Shown here: piece after piece, positions 34,117-41,943 of the stretch
Layout: every line of letters begins with the position of its first letter
How positions within the stretch are numbered: the first letter of the stretch is position 1
Assembly (NCBI GenBank): GCA_900550695.1
Contig: URTF01000009.1
Coordinates: 1-44,117 of the forward strand
DNA from: an uncultured Ruminococcus sp.
GTDB lineage: Bacteria; Bacillota; Clostridia; Oscillospirales; Ruminococcaceae
Direction of reading: 5' to 3'
DNA length: 44,117 nt
The notes under the pieces: generated by a model
What the model was told of the DNA's origin: nothing
Seen by the model: only the letters and a program-made list of their open reading frames with translations
Database searches by the model: none
Made by a program: the position numbers and the translations under genes

Positions 34117-34593
34117 TTAAGACAACTCGATATAATCACCGCTGCACAAAGCAGCTTTTTGCCAGTCGATAGTCATATCAACGCTTACATTTTCATGTTC
34201 ATTGGTCGTTCCGCTGAAATTAATGACCGTTTTGTCGCGATCGTTTTGTGTAATTTCGGCACTAACATTGTATGATGAATATCGATTTTCAAGATAATCA
34301 TAGATTGCTGTTTCAATGTTATCATTAACGTCAAGAGCCATTTGTGAAATTTTGTCGCAGTCATCAGTCTGCTTATAATTTCTCGCCATGAAAATGCTGC
34401 TGGGATAGAATGACATACCGTTAAAAGTATAAAAACTTATGTACTTATCGCCGTTTGTGCTTTTGGAGTATCCGTCAAGCATTATTGGTTTAGCCGTAAA
34501 AAAGAGTAAAGCAAAAATTGAGATCAATACGGCTAAAAATGCAATGATCAACGTCAGGATCAACTTTTTATTATTTAAATGCATACGTTTCAT
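34117..34593 (-). CDS. Membrane-anchored protein of unknown function
   Basis: A 158-residue protein with one N-terminal membrane segment ('LILTLIIAFLAVLISIFALL', about 11-30) and an outer domain of about 125 residues rich in Asp, Asn and Tyr, with no motif I recognise. AGAAG lies before the ATG, inside the end of the upstream gene, so the two are coupled. Both genes are more AT-rich than the surroundings. A second ATG three codons on is also possible as start. Confidence 0.7.
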   Translation of the reverse strand: MKRMHLNNKKLILTLIIAFLAVLISIFALLFFTAKPIMLDGYSKSTNGDKYISFYTFNGMSFYPSSIFMARNYKQTDDCDKISQMALDVNDNIETAIYDYLENRYSSYNVSAEITQNDRDKTVINFSGTTNEHENVSVDMTIDWQKAALCSGDYIELS

Positions 34594-34595
34594 AA

Positions 34596-35165
34596 TTACT
34601 TCTTTATACTTAATGTATAATTAAAATCGGTGGCATATAGGGTGGGATCATTTATAAATTTTACACAGAATTGTGAAATATCATCGGTAGCTGTCATTGT
34701 ATTTATTATAGATACGGGTGAGGTTTTAGTGTCTTTACCATACATGCTTCGTAACCATTTTCCTTCACTCTTACTATAATAGTCAACTTCAACATATAAT
34801 CTGTGTTTTCCACTTTTTACTGTAAATGCAAGGCGTATCTGAGATGCAGGGTTTAATTTGCCATCAACATCAAAAATTGGAGAATATGCATCGCCGGTGC
34901 TTCCGGAAGCAAAACTGATTCCACTTGAATATGGCAATGACAACCCAGATTTGGGCATATAGTTTTTGGCAGCCCCAGTATACATTTCCTGAATTTCCTT
35001 ATCAGTCATAGGTACGAAAGTCATATCAGCTTTATCTGCGTATTGATTAATCGTATTAAATTTATTGGGTGAATATTCCTGTGCATTGACAGGTACAGCG
35101 ATTATAGATGCAGCCATTACAGATGATATAAATGCGGGCATAACTTTTTTTAATAATTTTTTCAT
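34596..35165 (-). CDS. Secreted protein of unknown function
   Basis: A 189-residue protein with a clear signal peptide (about 1-29, 'SSVMAASIIAVPVNAQ'). The mature part contains 'MTDKEIQEMYTGAAKNYMPK' and a likely beta-sandwich region ('IRLAFTVKSGKHRLYVEVDY'), but I do not recognise a family. AAAAGGAG precedes the ATG and a consensus promoter lies upstream. It is in an operon with a membrane-anchored protein and both are AT-rich, consistent with acquisition from elsewhere. Function unknown. Confidence 0.75.
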   Translation of the reverse strand: MKKLLKKVMPAFISSVMAASIIAVPVNAQEYSPNKFNTINQYADKADMTFVPMTDKEIQEMYTGAAKNYMPKSGLSLPYSSGISFASGSTGDAYSPIFDVDGKLNPASQIRLAFTVKSGKHRLYVEVDYYSKSEGKWLRSMYGKDTKTSPVSIINTMTATDDISQFCVKFINDPTLYATDFNYTLSIKK

Positions 35166-35217
35166 AAATTCAATCTCCTTTTAATAACATTTGAACACTA
35201 ATTGGGCGTTTAATTTA

Positions 35218-35246
35218 ATTATACTTTCCAAGTTATTAGAAGTCAA
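35218..35246 (-). promoter_or_regulatory. Promoter of the exported-protein pair
   Basis: Minus-strand TTGACT (35241-35246), a 17-base spacer and TATAAT (35218-35223). Confidence 0.8.
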
Positions 35247-35399
35247 CCCTAAACAGAAAAATATGTAAATTATTACATACAATGGAACAAAAATATGGCA
35301 ATTTATACTAAAAACTAATTGACCAATAGACATATCTTCCGATATAGAACGTCAGAGGACAACACAACATCAACCGTTGCCGAATTTCTTAATTTAGAT

Positions 35400-35434
35400 A
35401 AAAAATCCCTCTCCCGAATCACTTCGGGGAGGGA
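35400..35434 (-). terminator. Terminator of the rnf operon
   Basis: A 12-bp stem with one bulge (35406-35418 with 35423-35434) around TCAC, followed by TTTTTT on the minus strand. It is separated from the rnfB stop by the hairpin element at 35439-35536. Confidence 0.8.
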
Positions 35435-35438
35435 TAAT

Positions 35439-35536
35439 ACTAAACACCAATAAAATACAGGAAAAAATCTGCGCCGAAATCCTATATATGCGAGATTATC
35501 GGCTTGATTTTTTCCAAATTTTAAATGGTGTTTAGT
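35439..35536. mobile_element. MITE-like hairpin element with target duplication
   Basis: A 98-base segment with perfect 11-bp terminal inverted repeats (ACTAAACACCA at 35439-35449, complement at 35526-35536), flanked by the direct repeat ATAAT (35434-35438 and 35537-35541). Inside, GGAAAAAATC (35460-35469) pairs with 35506-35515 and GCCGA (35473-35477) with 35499-35503. It encodes no protein. The layout is that of a miniature inverted-repeat transposable element. Confidence 0.6.
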
Positions 35537-35571
35537 ATAATTCATTTTGTAAGCCTATAAAATCAGCCAAA

Positions 35572-36495
35572 TTACTTGTTTTCTTCAGCCTTGACCTCGG
35601 CTTTAGCTTCAGCCTTAGCTTCGGGAGCGGTTTCAGTCTTTACTTCCGGCTTTGGAGCAGGTGTTTCAGCTTTCGGAGCGGCAGGCTTTGCGACCATTAC
35701 AATGCCGTCGCAACGCTGGATAGCGTGTGTAGGACAGCCTGCTACGCACTTGCCGCAGTTTTTACACTTGCTGTAATCGATGCGTGCGAGGTTGTTTTCA
35801 ACGGTGATTGCGCCGAACGGGCAGGTCTTTTCGCACTTTTTACAGCCGATACAGCCGTTCTTGCAGGCTGTACGGGTGTTTTTGCCGATATCCTGCGAGG
35901 AGCAGAGAACGTCGATGCGGTTTGTTATATCGTGGACAACGATAAGCTGATTAGGGCAAGCCTTTGCGCAAAGTCCGCAGCCGCCGCACTTGGAGCGGTC
36001 GATCTTTGCAACGCCGTCTACGATTGAGATAGCGTCATGAGTACATTCACGGATACAGTCGCCGTAGCCGAGGCAGCCGTAAGCGCAGGCACTCTGACCG
36101 TTGTAGAAGCGCTTTGCAGCCTTACAGGACTGAACGCCGTCAAACTCGAATTTGTTCTGCGAACGTGCATTGCAGTCGCCGTTACAGCGGACAACTGCGA
36201 TCTTCGGAACGGATTCCATTGCGGCAACGCCCATAACCTCTGCGACCTTTTTTGCGACCTCATTGCCGCCGGGATTACAGAGATTTGTTGCAACGCCGTT
36301 TTTAACGATAGCTTCGGCATAAGCCGCGCAGCCCGAGAAACCGCATGAACCGCAGTTTACCTGCGGAAGAACTTCGTTTACCTTGTCGATCCTTTCGTCT
36401 GTCTTGACTTCAAAAACCTTTGAGCATACTGTAAGAAGCACACCTGCGAGAAGTCCGATAGCCGCAAAAACAAGGGCAGGAATAATAAAATTCAT
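35572..36495 (-). CDS. rnfB: Rnf complex subunit B
   Basis: A 307-residue iron-sulfur subunit, the likely ferredoxin-accepting part of the Rnf ion-pumping ferredoxin:NAD+ oxidoreductase. It has an N-terminal membrane helix (about 5-25), the 4Fe-4S motif 'VNCGSCGFSGCAAYAEA', and further clusters in 'CGGCGLCAKACP', 'CIGCKKCEKTCP' and 'CKNCGKCVAGCP'. The last ~40 residues are an Ala/Pro/Glu/Lys-rich, probably disordered tail, repetitive in EAKAE units. AGGAGG precedes the ATG. It is the last gene of rnfCDGEAB. Confidence 0.95.
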   Translation of the reverse strand: MNFIIPALVFAAIGLLAGVLLTVCSKVFEVKTDERIDKVNEVLPQVNCGSCGFSGCAAYAEAIVKNGVATNLCNPGGNEVAKKVAEVMGVAAMESVPKIAVVRCNGDCNARSQNKFEFDGVQSCKAAKRFYNGQSACAYGCLGYGDCIRECTHDAISIVDGVAKIDRSKCGGCGLCAKACPNQLIVVHDITNRIDVLCSSQDIGKNTRTACKNGCIGCKKCEKTCPFGAITVENNLARIDYSKCKNCGKCVAGCPTHAIQRCDGIVMVAKPAAPKAETPAPKPEVKTETAPEAKAEAKAEVKAEENK

Positions 36496-36511
36496 ACTTC
36501 CTTCCTCCTTT

Positions 36512-37090
36512 TTAGCTGAACATTCCCGAGAAGCCCATAAAGCTTACGGAAACGATTGATGCAGCGATAAGTGTTGCGGGAACACCCTTGAACATAGCAG
36601 GAGTGTCGACAGCATTTACTCTCTGACGAACGCCGCTGAATATCACAAGCGCAAGGGAGAATCCAAGTCCTGCGCCGACAGCGTTTACGACCGACTGACC
36701 GAGGTTGTAGCTGTTGTCGATGTTAAGGATAGTTACGCCGAGAACTGCGCAGTTCGTTGTAATGAGCGGAAGATAAACACCGAGAGCCTTATAAAGCGGC
36801 GGAACGGCTTTTTTGAGGAACATTTCAACGATCTGAACGAAGAGGGCGATAACAAGGATAAATGCGACCGTTTTCAGATATTCAAGTCCGAGTGGGATAA
36901 GGATAAGTGTGTAGATGGGATATGTTGCAAGTGCGGCACAAGCCATAACGAATGTTACGGCAGCACCCATTCCGACTGCGCTGTCGAACTTTTTGGAAAC
37001 GCCGAGGAATGCGCAGATACCCATAAATTTTGAAAGAACGAAGTTGTCAACGAGCATTGCACTCAAAAGAATAACGAGCAGAGATCTCAT
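36512..37090 (-). CDS. rnfA: Rnf complex subunit A
   Basis: A 192-residue integral membrane subunit with six hydrophobic segments, homologous to RnfE and NqrE. 'LVDNFVLSKFMGICAFLGVS' and 'TNCAVLGVTILNIDNSYNLG' contain the conserved cysteines that hold the membrane iron-sulfur cluster with RnfE. Its ATG overlaps the rnfE stop (TGATG) and uses GGAGGA. It lies 16 bases upstream of rnfB. Confidence 0.95.
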   Translation of the reverse strand: MRSLLVILLSAMLVDNFVLSKFMGICAFLGVSKKFDSAVGMGAAVTFVMACAALATYPIYTLILIPLGLEYLKTVAFILVIALFVQIVEMFLKKAVPPLYKALGVYLPLITTNCAVLGVTILNIDNSYNLGQSVVNAVGAGLGFSLALVIFSGVRQRVNAVDTPAMFKGVPATLIAASIVSVSFMGFSGMFS

Positions 37091-37776
37091 CAGTCATTTC
37101 CTCCTTCTTCATTCTTTTTGTTTATAGTCTGGCATCTTGAAGCGTTGGGACAGCCTGCGCAGCCGAGTTCCTTCGGAGGAGCTTTCTTTGCGAGCTTGTT
37201 TACAACTGCGATGATAACGCCGAGTGCGAAGAAGCCGCCTGCAGGCATAACGAATACTGTCATTGTAACGGGGAGGTGGAGGTCGATGCCGAACCACTGA
37301 CCCGAGCCGAGGATCTCACGGACGCTTCCCATAAGGAAGAGCGCAAGCGTGAAGCCAAGACCGCTGCCAAGACCGTCAAGCATTGATTTCCAAGGGTTGT
37401 TCTTTGAAGCGAAAGCCTCTGCACGGCCGAGGATAATACAGTTTACTGTGATAAGCGAAAGGAACAGTCCGAGGCTGTCGTAAAGCGCAGGGATATATCC
37501 TTTGAGCAGGAATTCGATGAGCGTTACGAAGCTTGCGATAACAACGATGAAGCAAGGAAGACGGACTGCCTTTGGGATAATATTTTTAAGCAGGGAAATG
37601 GCAAGGTTGGAGCAAACGAGAACGAAAGTAGTCGCAAGTCCCATACCGATGCCGTTTGAAGCCATTGTTGTAACGGCAAGTGTCGGACACATACCGAGCA
37701 TTGTAACGAAAACAGGGTTTTCCTTGATTATGCCCTTTACAAGCTCGTAAGTATTGGTAGTTTTTTTCTCACTCAC
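37090..37776 (-). CDS. rnfE: Rnf complex subunit E
   Basis: A 228-residue membrane subunit paired with RnfA; 'FVTMLGMCPTLAVTTMASNG' and 'ITVNCIILGRAEAFASKNNP' contain the conserved cysteines. It begins with GTG, after GGAAGGAG, overlapping rnfG by 8 bases. An odd feature is a C-terminal soluble tail with 'GCAGCPNASRC' (about 206-216), three closely spaced Cys absent from the core family, which might bind metal. Confidence 0.94.
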   Translation of the reverse strand: MSEKKTTNTYELVKGIIKENPVFVTMLGMCPTLAVTTMASNGIGMGLATTFVLVCSNLAISLLKNIIPKAVRLPCFIVVIASFVTLIEFLLKGYIPALYDSLGLFLSLITVNCIILGRAEAFASKNNPWKSMLDGLGSGLGFTLALFLMGSVREILGSGQWFGIDLHLPVTMTVFVMPAGGFFALGVIIAVVNKLAKKAPPKELGCAGCPNASRCQTINKKNEEGGND

Positions 37777-38425
37777 TTACGGTCACTCCTTCCATTTCAT
37801 TGTAGGCATTAAGAGCGAGGGTAACTGCTCTGTATGTGCCCTTTGAGGAGAATGTTGCGCCTGTGATAGCGTCAAGTTCAAATGTATCGCTTACGGGAGC
37901 GGAAGCAGCTTCTTCTTTGAGTGCTTCGATCTCGTCTGCGCTGCCCCATACGAACTTCTTCGGAGAATTATCTTCCACAGTTTCCTTTGGAAGCTTGTCG
38001 AATGTAAGACCCTTGAACTGGTCACGGAATTCGGGAAGATCTCTTACCTTTGTGCCAAGACCCGGAGTTTCGCCGAGCGAAAGCACGGAAACGCCCGAAA
38101 CAGAGCCGCTTGCGTCCATTCCGACGAGGACGTGGATACCGCCGCTGGAATAGCCGTCTGTGGTAACTTCAAATGCTGAGTTGCCGTTTTCATCGGTGAG
38201 AACGCAGGTGATGCCCTCGGGAGCGTAGATAGCGCCGTTTTCATCGAGCTTCATCGTGAAGCCGTCCGAAGTGCCGTAGATCTCTTCAAGGCTTGCGAGC
38301 ATATCATCTGTGATAACGCCCGTGTTGTCCTTGTAGGTCGCATCGTGAGCGATAACGAGGAGTGCGCAGGTTATAAGGCAGATAAGCGTAAGCACGAGCG
38401 AAGGCTGTATTTTTTCCTTAAACAT
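37769..38425 (-). CDS. rnfG: Rnf complex subunit G
   Basis: A 218-residue subunit with one membrane helix and an extracellular FMN domain. The flavinylation motif is 'AITGATFSS' (T188-G-A-T191); FMN is attached to the second Thr by ApbE, which is encoded in the neighbouring cluster. The start overlaps the rnfD stop by one base (TAATG) with AAAGGAGG inside rnfD. Confidence 0.95.
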   Translation of the reverse strand: MFKEKIQPSLVLTLICLITCALLVIAHDATYKDNTGVITDDMLASLEEIYGTSDGFTMKLDENGAIYAPEGITCVLTDENGNSAFEVTTDGYSSGGIHVLVGMDASGSVSGVSVLSLGETPGLGTKVRDLPEFRDQFKGLTFDKLPKETVEDNSPKKFVWGSADEIEALKEEAASAPVSDTFELDAITGATFSSKGTYRAVTLALNAYNEMEGVTVSE

Positions 38426-39399
38426 TACTTAGCAGCCTCCTTTACGGGTTTCTTTGCACCGAGCGGCTTAGTCTTGCAGAGCTTGTCGATGTAAGGTGTG
38501 AGCAGGTTCATAAGGAGGATCGAGAAAGAAACGCCCTCGGGGAATGAACCGAACTGACGGATAACGAATGTGATGATAGCGCAGCCTGCGCCGAATACGA
38601 CCTTGCCCTTTGTTGTGAGCGGAGTTGTCGCATAGTCGGTAGCCATAAAGAACGCACCGATCATAAGACCGCCTGCAAGGAGCTGATAAACAGTCATTGT
38701 AAGGCTGCCCGTGTAGCAAAGTGTGAGAACGCCGAAAACGCCGATGAAAGCGATCGGAGTTGCAGGGGAGATAACTCCTGTTATAATAAGGAAGATGCCG
38801 CCGATGATAAGTGCGAGTGCGCAGGTCTCACCGATGCAGCCGCCCGTTGTGCCGAGGAGCATATCCTTGAATGTGAACGGGGAAACCATTGCGGAGCCGT
38901 TGTCGAACCAGCTTGCTGCGAGCGGAGTGGCGCCCGTAACAACATCTGCGCTGTTCTTGTACCAGAACGGAACTGCCCAGTTCGTCATGTGTGAAGAGAA
39001 CGAGACCATAAGTACGATCCTGGCTGCGATAGCAGGGTTAGCGAAGTTCTGTCCGATGCCGCCGAAAAGCTGCTTAACGATAACGATAGCGAAAAAGCTG
39101 CCGATGAGCGGAACATAGAACGGTACAGTTGCAGGGAGGTTCATTCCGAGGAGAAGACCCGTTACAACTGCGGAGAGGTCGGAAACCGTCTGCGGTTTCT
39201 TTGTAACAACTGCGAAAAGCGCTTCAAAAGCAACGCAGTAAATGATAGTCTGGATAAGAACGAGTGCGGCTTTTACACCGAAGTAAACGCAGCCCATAAT
39301 TGCTGCCGGCAGAAGAGCTATGATGACCATGAGCATTATCTTCTGCGTGGTAAGTCCGGCACTTCTGTGAGGTGACGGAGAAACTCTTAAACCTGTCAT
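38425..39399 (-). CDS. rnfD: Rnf complex subunit D
   Basis: A 324-residue polytopic membrane subunit, core of the ion-translocating part. The covalent FMN site is 'VTGATPLAAS' (T155-G-A-T158). 'GQNFANPAIAARIVLM' and 'SFPEGVSFSILLMNLLTPYI' are conserved. The ATG at 39399 follows GAAAGGAG; an in-frame GTG at 39417 overlaps the rnfC stop but lies upstream of that site. Confidence 0.95.
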   Translation of the reverse strand: MTGLRVSPSPHRSAGLTTQKIMLMVIIALLPAAIMGCVYFGVKAALVLIQTIIYCVAFEALFAVVTKKPQTVSDLSAVVTGLLLGMNLPATVPFYVPLIGSFFAIVIVKQLFGGIGQNFANPAIAARIVLMVSFSSHMTNWAVPFWYKNSADVVTGATPLAASWFDNGSAMVSPFTFKDMLLGTTGGCIGETCALALIIGGIFLIITGVISPATPIAFIGVFGVLTLCYTGSLTMTVYQLLAGGLMIGAFFMATDYATTPLTTKGKVVFGAGCAIITFVIRQFGSFPEGVSFSILLMNLLTPYIDKLCKTKPLGAKKPVKEAAK

Positions 39400-39413
39400 A
39401 ATATTCTCCTTTC

Positions 39414-40709
39414 TCACTTCTTAGGCGCAGGGCGCGGTAAAAGTCCCTTTGCGAGCTGGTTTGATTCTGCGAGCGGCTTGTGTGCGGGACAGATGTACGA
39501 GCAGCAGCCGCAGTTCATACAAAGCGAGACCTTAAGCTCCTGAAGAGCAGCAACGTCCTTTTCTTTGTATGCACGGAGAAGAAGATTCGGCATAAGGTTC
39601 ATAGGGCAGACCTTGATGCAGTTTCCGCAGCGGATACAAGCGGATTCCTTTTCTTCCTTGACAGTATTGAAAGCGAGAACAGCGTTCGTTGTTTTGAGAA
39701 CGGGCTGATCTGTGTCATAAACGGGGAATCCCATCATAGGACCGCCGTAGAGAACTTTCTTCGGGTTTTCAGCACCGCCGAATTCGAGAAGTTCGGAAAG
39801 CCTTGTGCCGATAGGAACTATGTAGTTGCCGTTGTTCTCTGTAATTGCATCGCCGTCAAGAGTAAGGCGCTTTGCGACGAGCGGCATACCCGTTTTGCAG
39901 TAGGTGCTTACGAAAGCTGCCGAGGAAACGTTCATTACCATAACGCCCTGATTTGCAGGAAGCTCGCCCTCTTCTACAATTCTTCCCGTAGCGGAGAAAA
40001 TGATTACCTTTTCTGCGCCCTGAGGATAGGTCGAGGGGAGAGTTACGACTTCAACAGCGTTGTTGTCGGCTGTTTTCTGCTTGAGAAGCCAAATTGCCTC
40101 CGGTTTGTTGCTCTCGATACAGATTTTGCAGTTCGGAATGTCGAGCCACTTCTGAACAAGCGCTATTCCGTCGAGAACATCATCGGGAGCTTCTATCATC
40201 TGGCGGTAGTCGGAGGTTATAAAAGGCTCACATTCCGCAGCATTGATAACAAGAGTGTCGATAGGTGTCTTTGAGGGGTCAAAGCCCATTTTAACGTGTG
40301 CAGGGAAACCTGCGCCGCCAAGACCTGCAAGTCCGCTCTCACGGATAGCCGCAATAAAGGACTTTCGGTCGGTGATAACGGGGGCTTTCACGCTCTCATC
40401 GGGTGTCTGCTCTCCGTCTGTGTCGATAACTGCCGCCTTGCAGGTATTTCCGCCCGGAAGAAGATAATCCGTGACAGCATTTACCGTACCCGATACGGGT
40501 GAATGTATCGGAACGGACATAAAAGCGTCCGTATCGCCGATCTTCTGACCGACAAAAACGGTATCTCCTGCCTTGACAAGGCAATTGCATGGCGCACCCA
40601 TCGACTGTGACATCGGAACTATGACCTGCTTTGGCAGCGGAAAATTCGCTGTTGCGCATTCCTGCGTTCTTTTGTCATGCGAAAGGTGTACGCCGTTAAG
40701 TTTTTTCAT
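39414..40709 (-). CDS. rnfC: Rnf complex subunit C
   Basis: A 431-residue peripheral subunit that binds NADH and FMN. The Gly-rich NADH region includes 'GLGGAGFPAHVKMGFDP', and two 4Fe-4S sites follow ('CIRCGNCIKVCP' and 'CMNCGCCSYICPAHKP'). A lipoyl-like domain covers about residues 35-105. The C-terminal repeats of proteobacterial RnfC are absent, as in clostridial forms. The second of two close ATGs (40709) has better spacing to GGGAGG. It is the first gene of the operon. Confidence 0.95.
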   Translation of the reverse strand: MKKLNGVHLSHDKRTQECATANFPLPKQVIVPMSQSMGAPCNCLVKAGDTVFVGQKIGDTDAFMSVPIHSPVSGTVNAVTDYLLPGGNTCKAAVIDTDGEQTPDESVKAPVITDRKSFIAAIRESGLAGLGGAGFPAHVKMGFDPSKTPIDTLVINAAECEPFITSDYRQMIEAPDDVLDGIALVQKWLDIPNCKICIESNKPEAIWLLKQKTADNNAVEVVTLPSTYPQGAEKVIIFSATGRIVEEGELPANQGVMVMNVSSAAFVSTYCKTGMPLVAKRLTLDGDAITENNGNYIVPIGTRLSELLEFGGAENPKKVLYGGPMMGFPVYDTDQPVLKTTNAVLAFNTVKEEKESACIRCGNCIKVCPMNLMPNLLLRAYKEKDVAALQELKVSLCMNCGCCSYICPAHKPLAESNQLAKGLLPRPAPKK

Positions 40710-40776
40710 CTGCATATTCCTCCCTGATCAAAAATGCTTTTTGGTTCTCCCTTAATTTTATTTCAAAGCAATTTTG

Positions 40777-40832
40777 CTATGACTTCACACACTTTTATAC
40801 TTTTTACAGAAGAAAAATGTGCAAAGTCATAG
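40777..40832 (-). promoter_or_regulatory. Inverted-repeat operator and probable promoter of rnf
   Basis: CTATGACTTCACACA (40777-40791) and TGTGCAAAGTCATAG (40818-40832) form a 13/15 inverted repeat with centres 41 bases apart. Between and overlapping them on the minus strand lie TTGCAC (40819-40824) and TATAAA (40794-40799), 19 bases apart, about 85 bases before rnfC. Strong promoter consensus is lacking, so activation is possible. Confidence 0.5.
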
Positions 40833-40929
40833 AAAAATTTGCCGAGAAAAATTTTTTGGAAGTAACCTATATAATAACGGGGCATGACCCCGAGATATAC
40901 CATTTATATGTTTATTGCTGTATTTTACC

Positions 40930-40998
40930 GCAGGGGACGGGTCGCCGTCCCGTTTTTTACGGTATTGGTGACTGCGGGACGGGAAACCCGTCCCCTAC
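40930..40998. repeat. Inverted pair of GGGGACGGG palindromic repeats
   Basis: A copy at 40930-40952 (followed by T6 on the plus strand) faces an inverted copy at 40974-40998 (ends CCCGTCCCCTAC). It is 19 bases past the stop of the minus-strand Gx gene and may stop transcription from that side. No gene lies in 40710-41016. Confidence 0.7.
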
Positions 40999-41016
40999 AA
41001 TTTATATGGGTAATAT

Positions 41017-41532
41017 TTATAGCCGTGAAATGCGCTTTTTCAGCTGCGGAACGAGCCGTCCCGAAACAGCACCCGTGAAAAATCCCGATGCGACCGCCGT
41101 GACGAGCAGCAGGGGAGCATAATATAAGGTGTAAGCGCTGCCCGTGAAAAAGCAGGCGGCGAAAAGCTGTCCGAATATATGAAGCACCGCCCCCGAAACG
41201 CTCACTCCTATATAAGAAGCGTTAGTTTTTTTCAGCAGGAGCACCGTTATCAGAAAAGCAGGAAGTCCGCCGCAGAGCGACATAACGCCTGCCGTAAACC
41301 CTCTTGTGAGCAGCACAAAGACCGACTTCAGCAGTGTTATCAACAGAGCGGTCGGGGCGTTTATACATTCCGCCGCACAAAGCACAACGATGTTCGCAAG
41401 TCCTATCCTCACTCCTGCAGGCAGGAATGCCGAAAGCATACTTTCTATCGTTGTGAGCGCAACTGCGAGCGCAAGCAGTATTCCCGTAACGGAAACGTAG
41501 CTTGCCGCCGATCTGAACGGATTTAGCTTCAT
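41017..41532 (-). CDS. Gx transporter family membrane protein
   Basis: A 171-residue protein with about five hydrophobic segments, of the Gx transporter family, formerly named heptaprenyl diphosphate synthase component I. 'RIGLANIVVLCAAECINAPT' and 'SLCGGLPAFLITVLLLKKTN' are typical. In many anaerobes it lies next to NusG_II and rnf or apbE genes, as here. AAAAGGAT precedes the ATG, 12 bases after the NusG_II gene stop. The substrate is unknown; the older enzyme name is doubtful. Confidence 0.82.
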   Translation of the reverse strand: MKLNPFRSAASYVSVTGILLALAVALTTIESMLSAFLPAGVRIGLANIVVLCAAECINAPTALLITLLKSVFVLLTRGFTAGVMSLCGGLPAFLITVLLLKKTNASYIGVSVSGAVLHIFGQLFAACFFTGSAYTLYYAPLLLVTAVASGFFTGAVSGRLVPQLKKRISRL

Positions 41533-41544
41533 TTATCTATCCTT

Positions 41545-41943
41545 TTAGTTTAACACTACATCTATATTACCGTCTGTATTGGTTTTATCACCTATCAGAC
41601 GAACGGAAATTCGGTTCGGCAGGCAGACTATCGTTTGCATCGGCGAGGAGATGAACCCCGTCTTTTCGCATATTTTGTCATGGCAGTCCGATTCGGAGAT
41701 GCGGACTTTGCCGCTTTTGACCTCGACCGTAACTCCGTATTCATCGAACGGATAAACGCCGTCTTTTGAAAGCGGAAGCAGGGCTATCCGGTCGCCGTTG
41801 TGAAAAACAGCCGCATTCAAGCCGCTTTCGGGCGAAATATTCCGCAGGATAAGAGCCAGAGCCAGCACGACCGCTGCGGCCAATACTATTATAATATCGG
41901 TCGGCTTAAAGGTTTTCCGAGAGGGTGAATTCTGAACCTTCAT
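41545..41943 (-). CDS. NusG domain II-containing exported protein
   Basis: A 132-residue protein with an N-terminal membrane segment ('IIIVLAAAVVLALALIL', about 17-33) and a NusG_II beta domain including 'SDCHDKICEKTGFISSPMQT' and 'IVCLPNRISVRL', with the conserved Cys pair C-x-x-x-x-C and a later Cys. The family is usually linked to ApbE and Rnf/Gx genes but its function is not known. I chose ATG 41943, inside the end of apbE (about 38 bases overlap); the ribosome binding site is weak, so the start is uncertain. Confidence 0.78.
   Translation of the reverse strand: MKVQNSPSRKTFKPTDIIIVLAAAVVLALALILRNISPESGLNAAVFHNGDRIALLPLSKDGVYPFDEYGVTVEVKSGKVRISESDCHDKICEKTGFISSPMQTIVCLPNRISVRLIGDKTNTDGNIDVVLN

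Noticed and set aside
35315..35545. A 76-codon minus-strand frame downstream of rnfB
   Set aside because: It spans the rnf terminator and the inverted-repeat element and has no start signals.
39480..40274. A 264-codon plus-strand frame opposite rnfC
   Set aside because: Antisense shadow; rnfC is certain from its iron-sulfur motifs.
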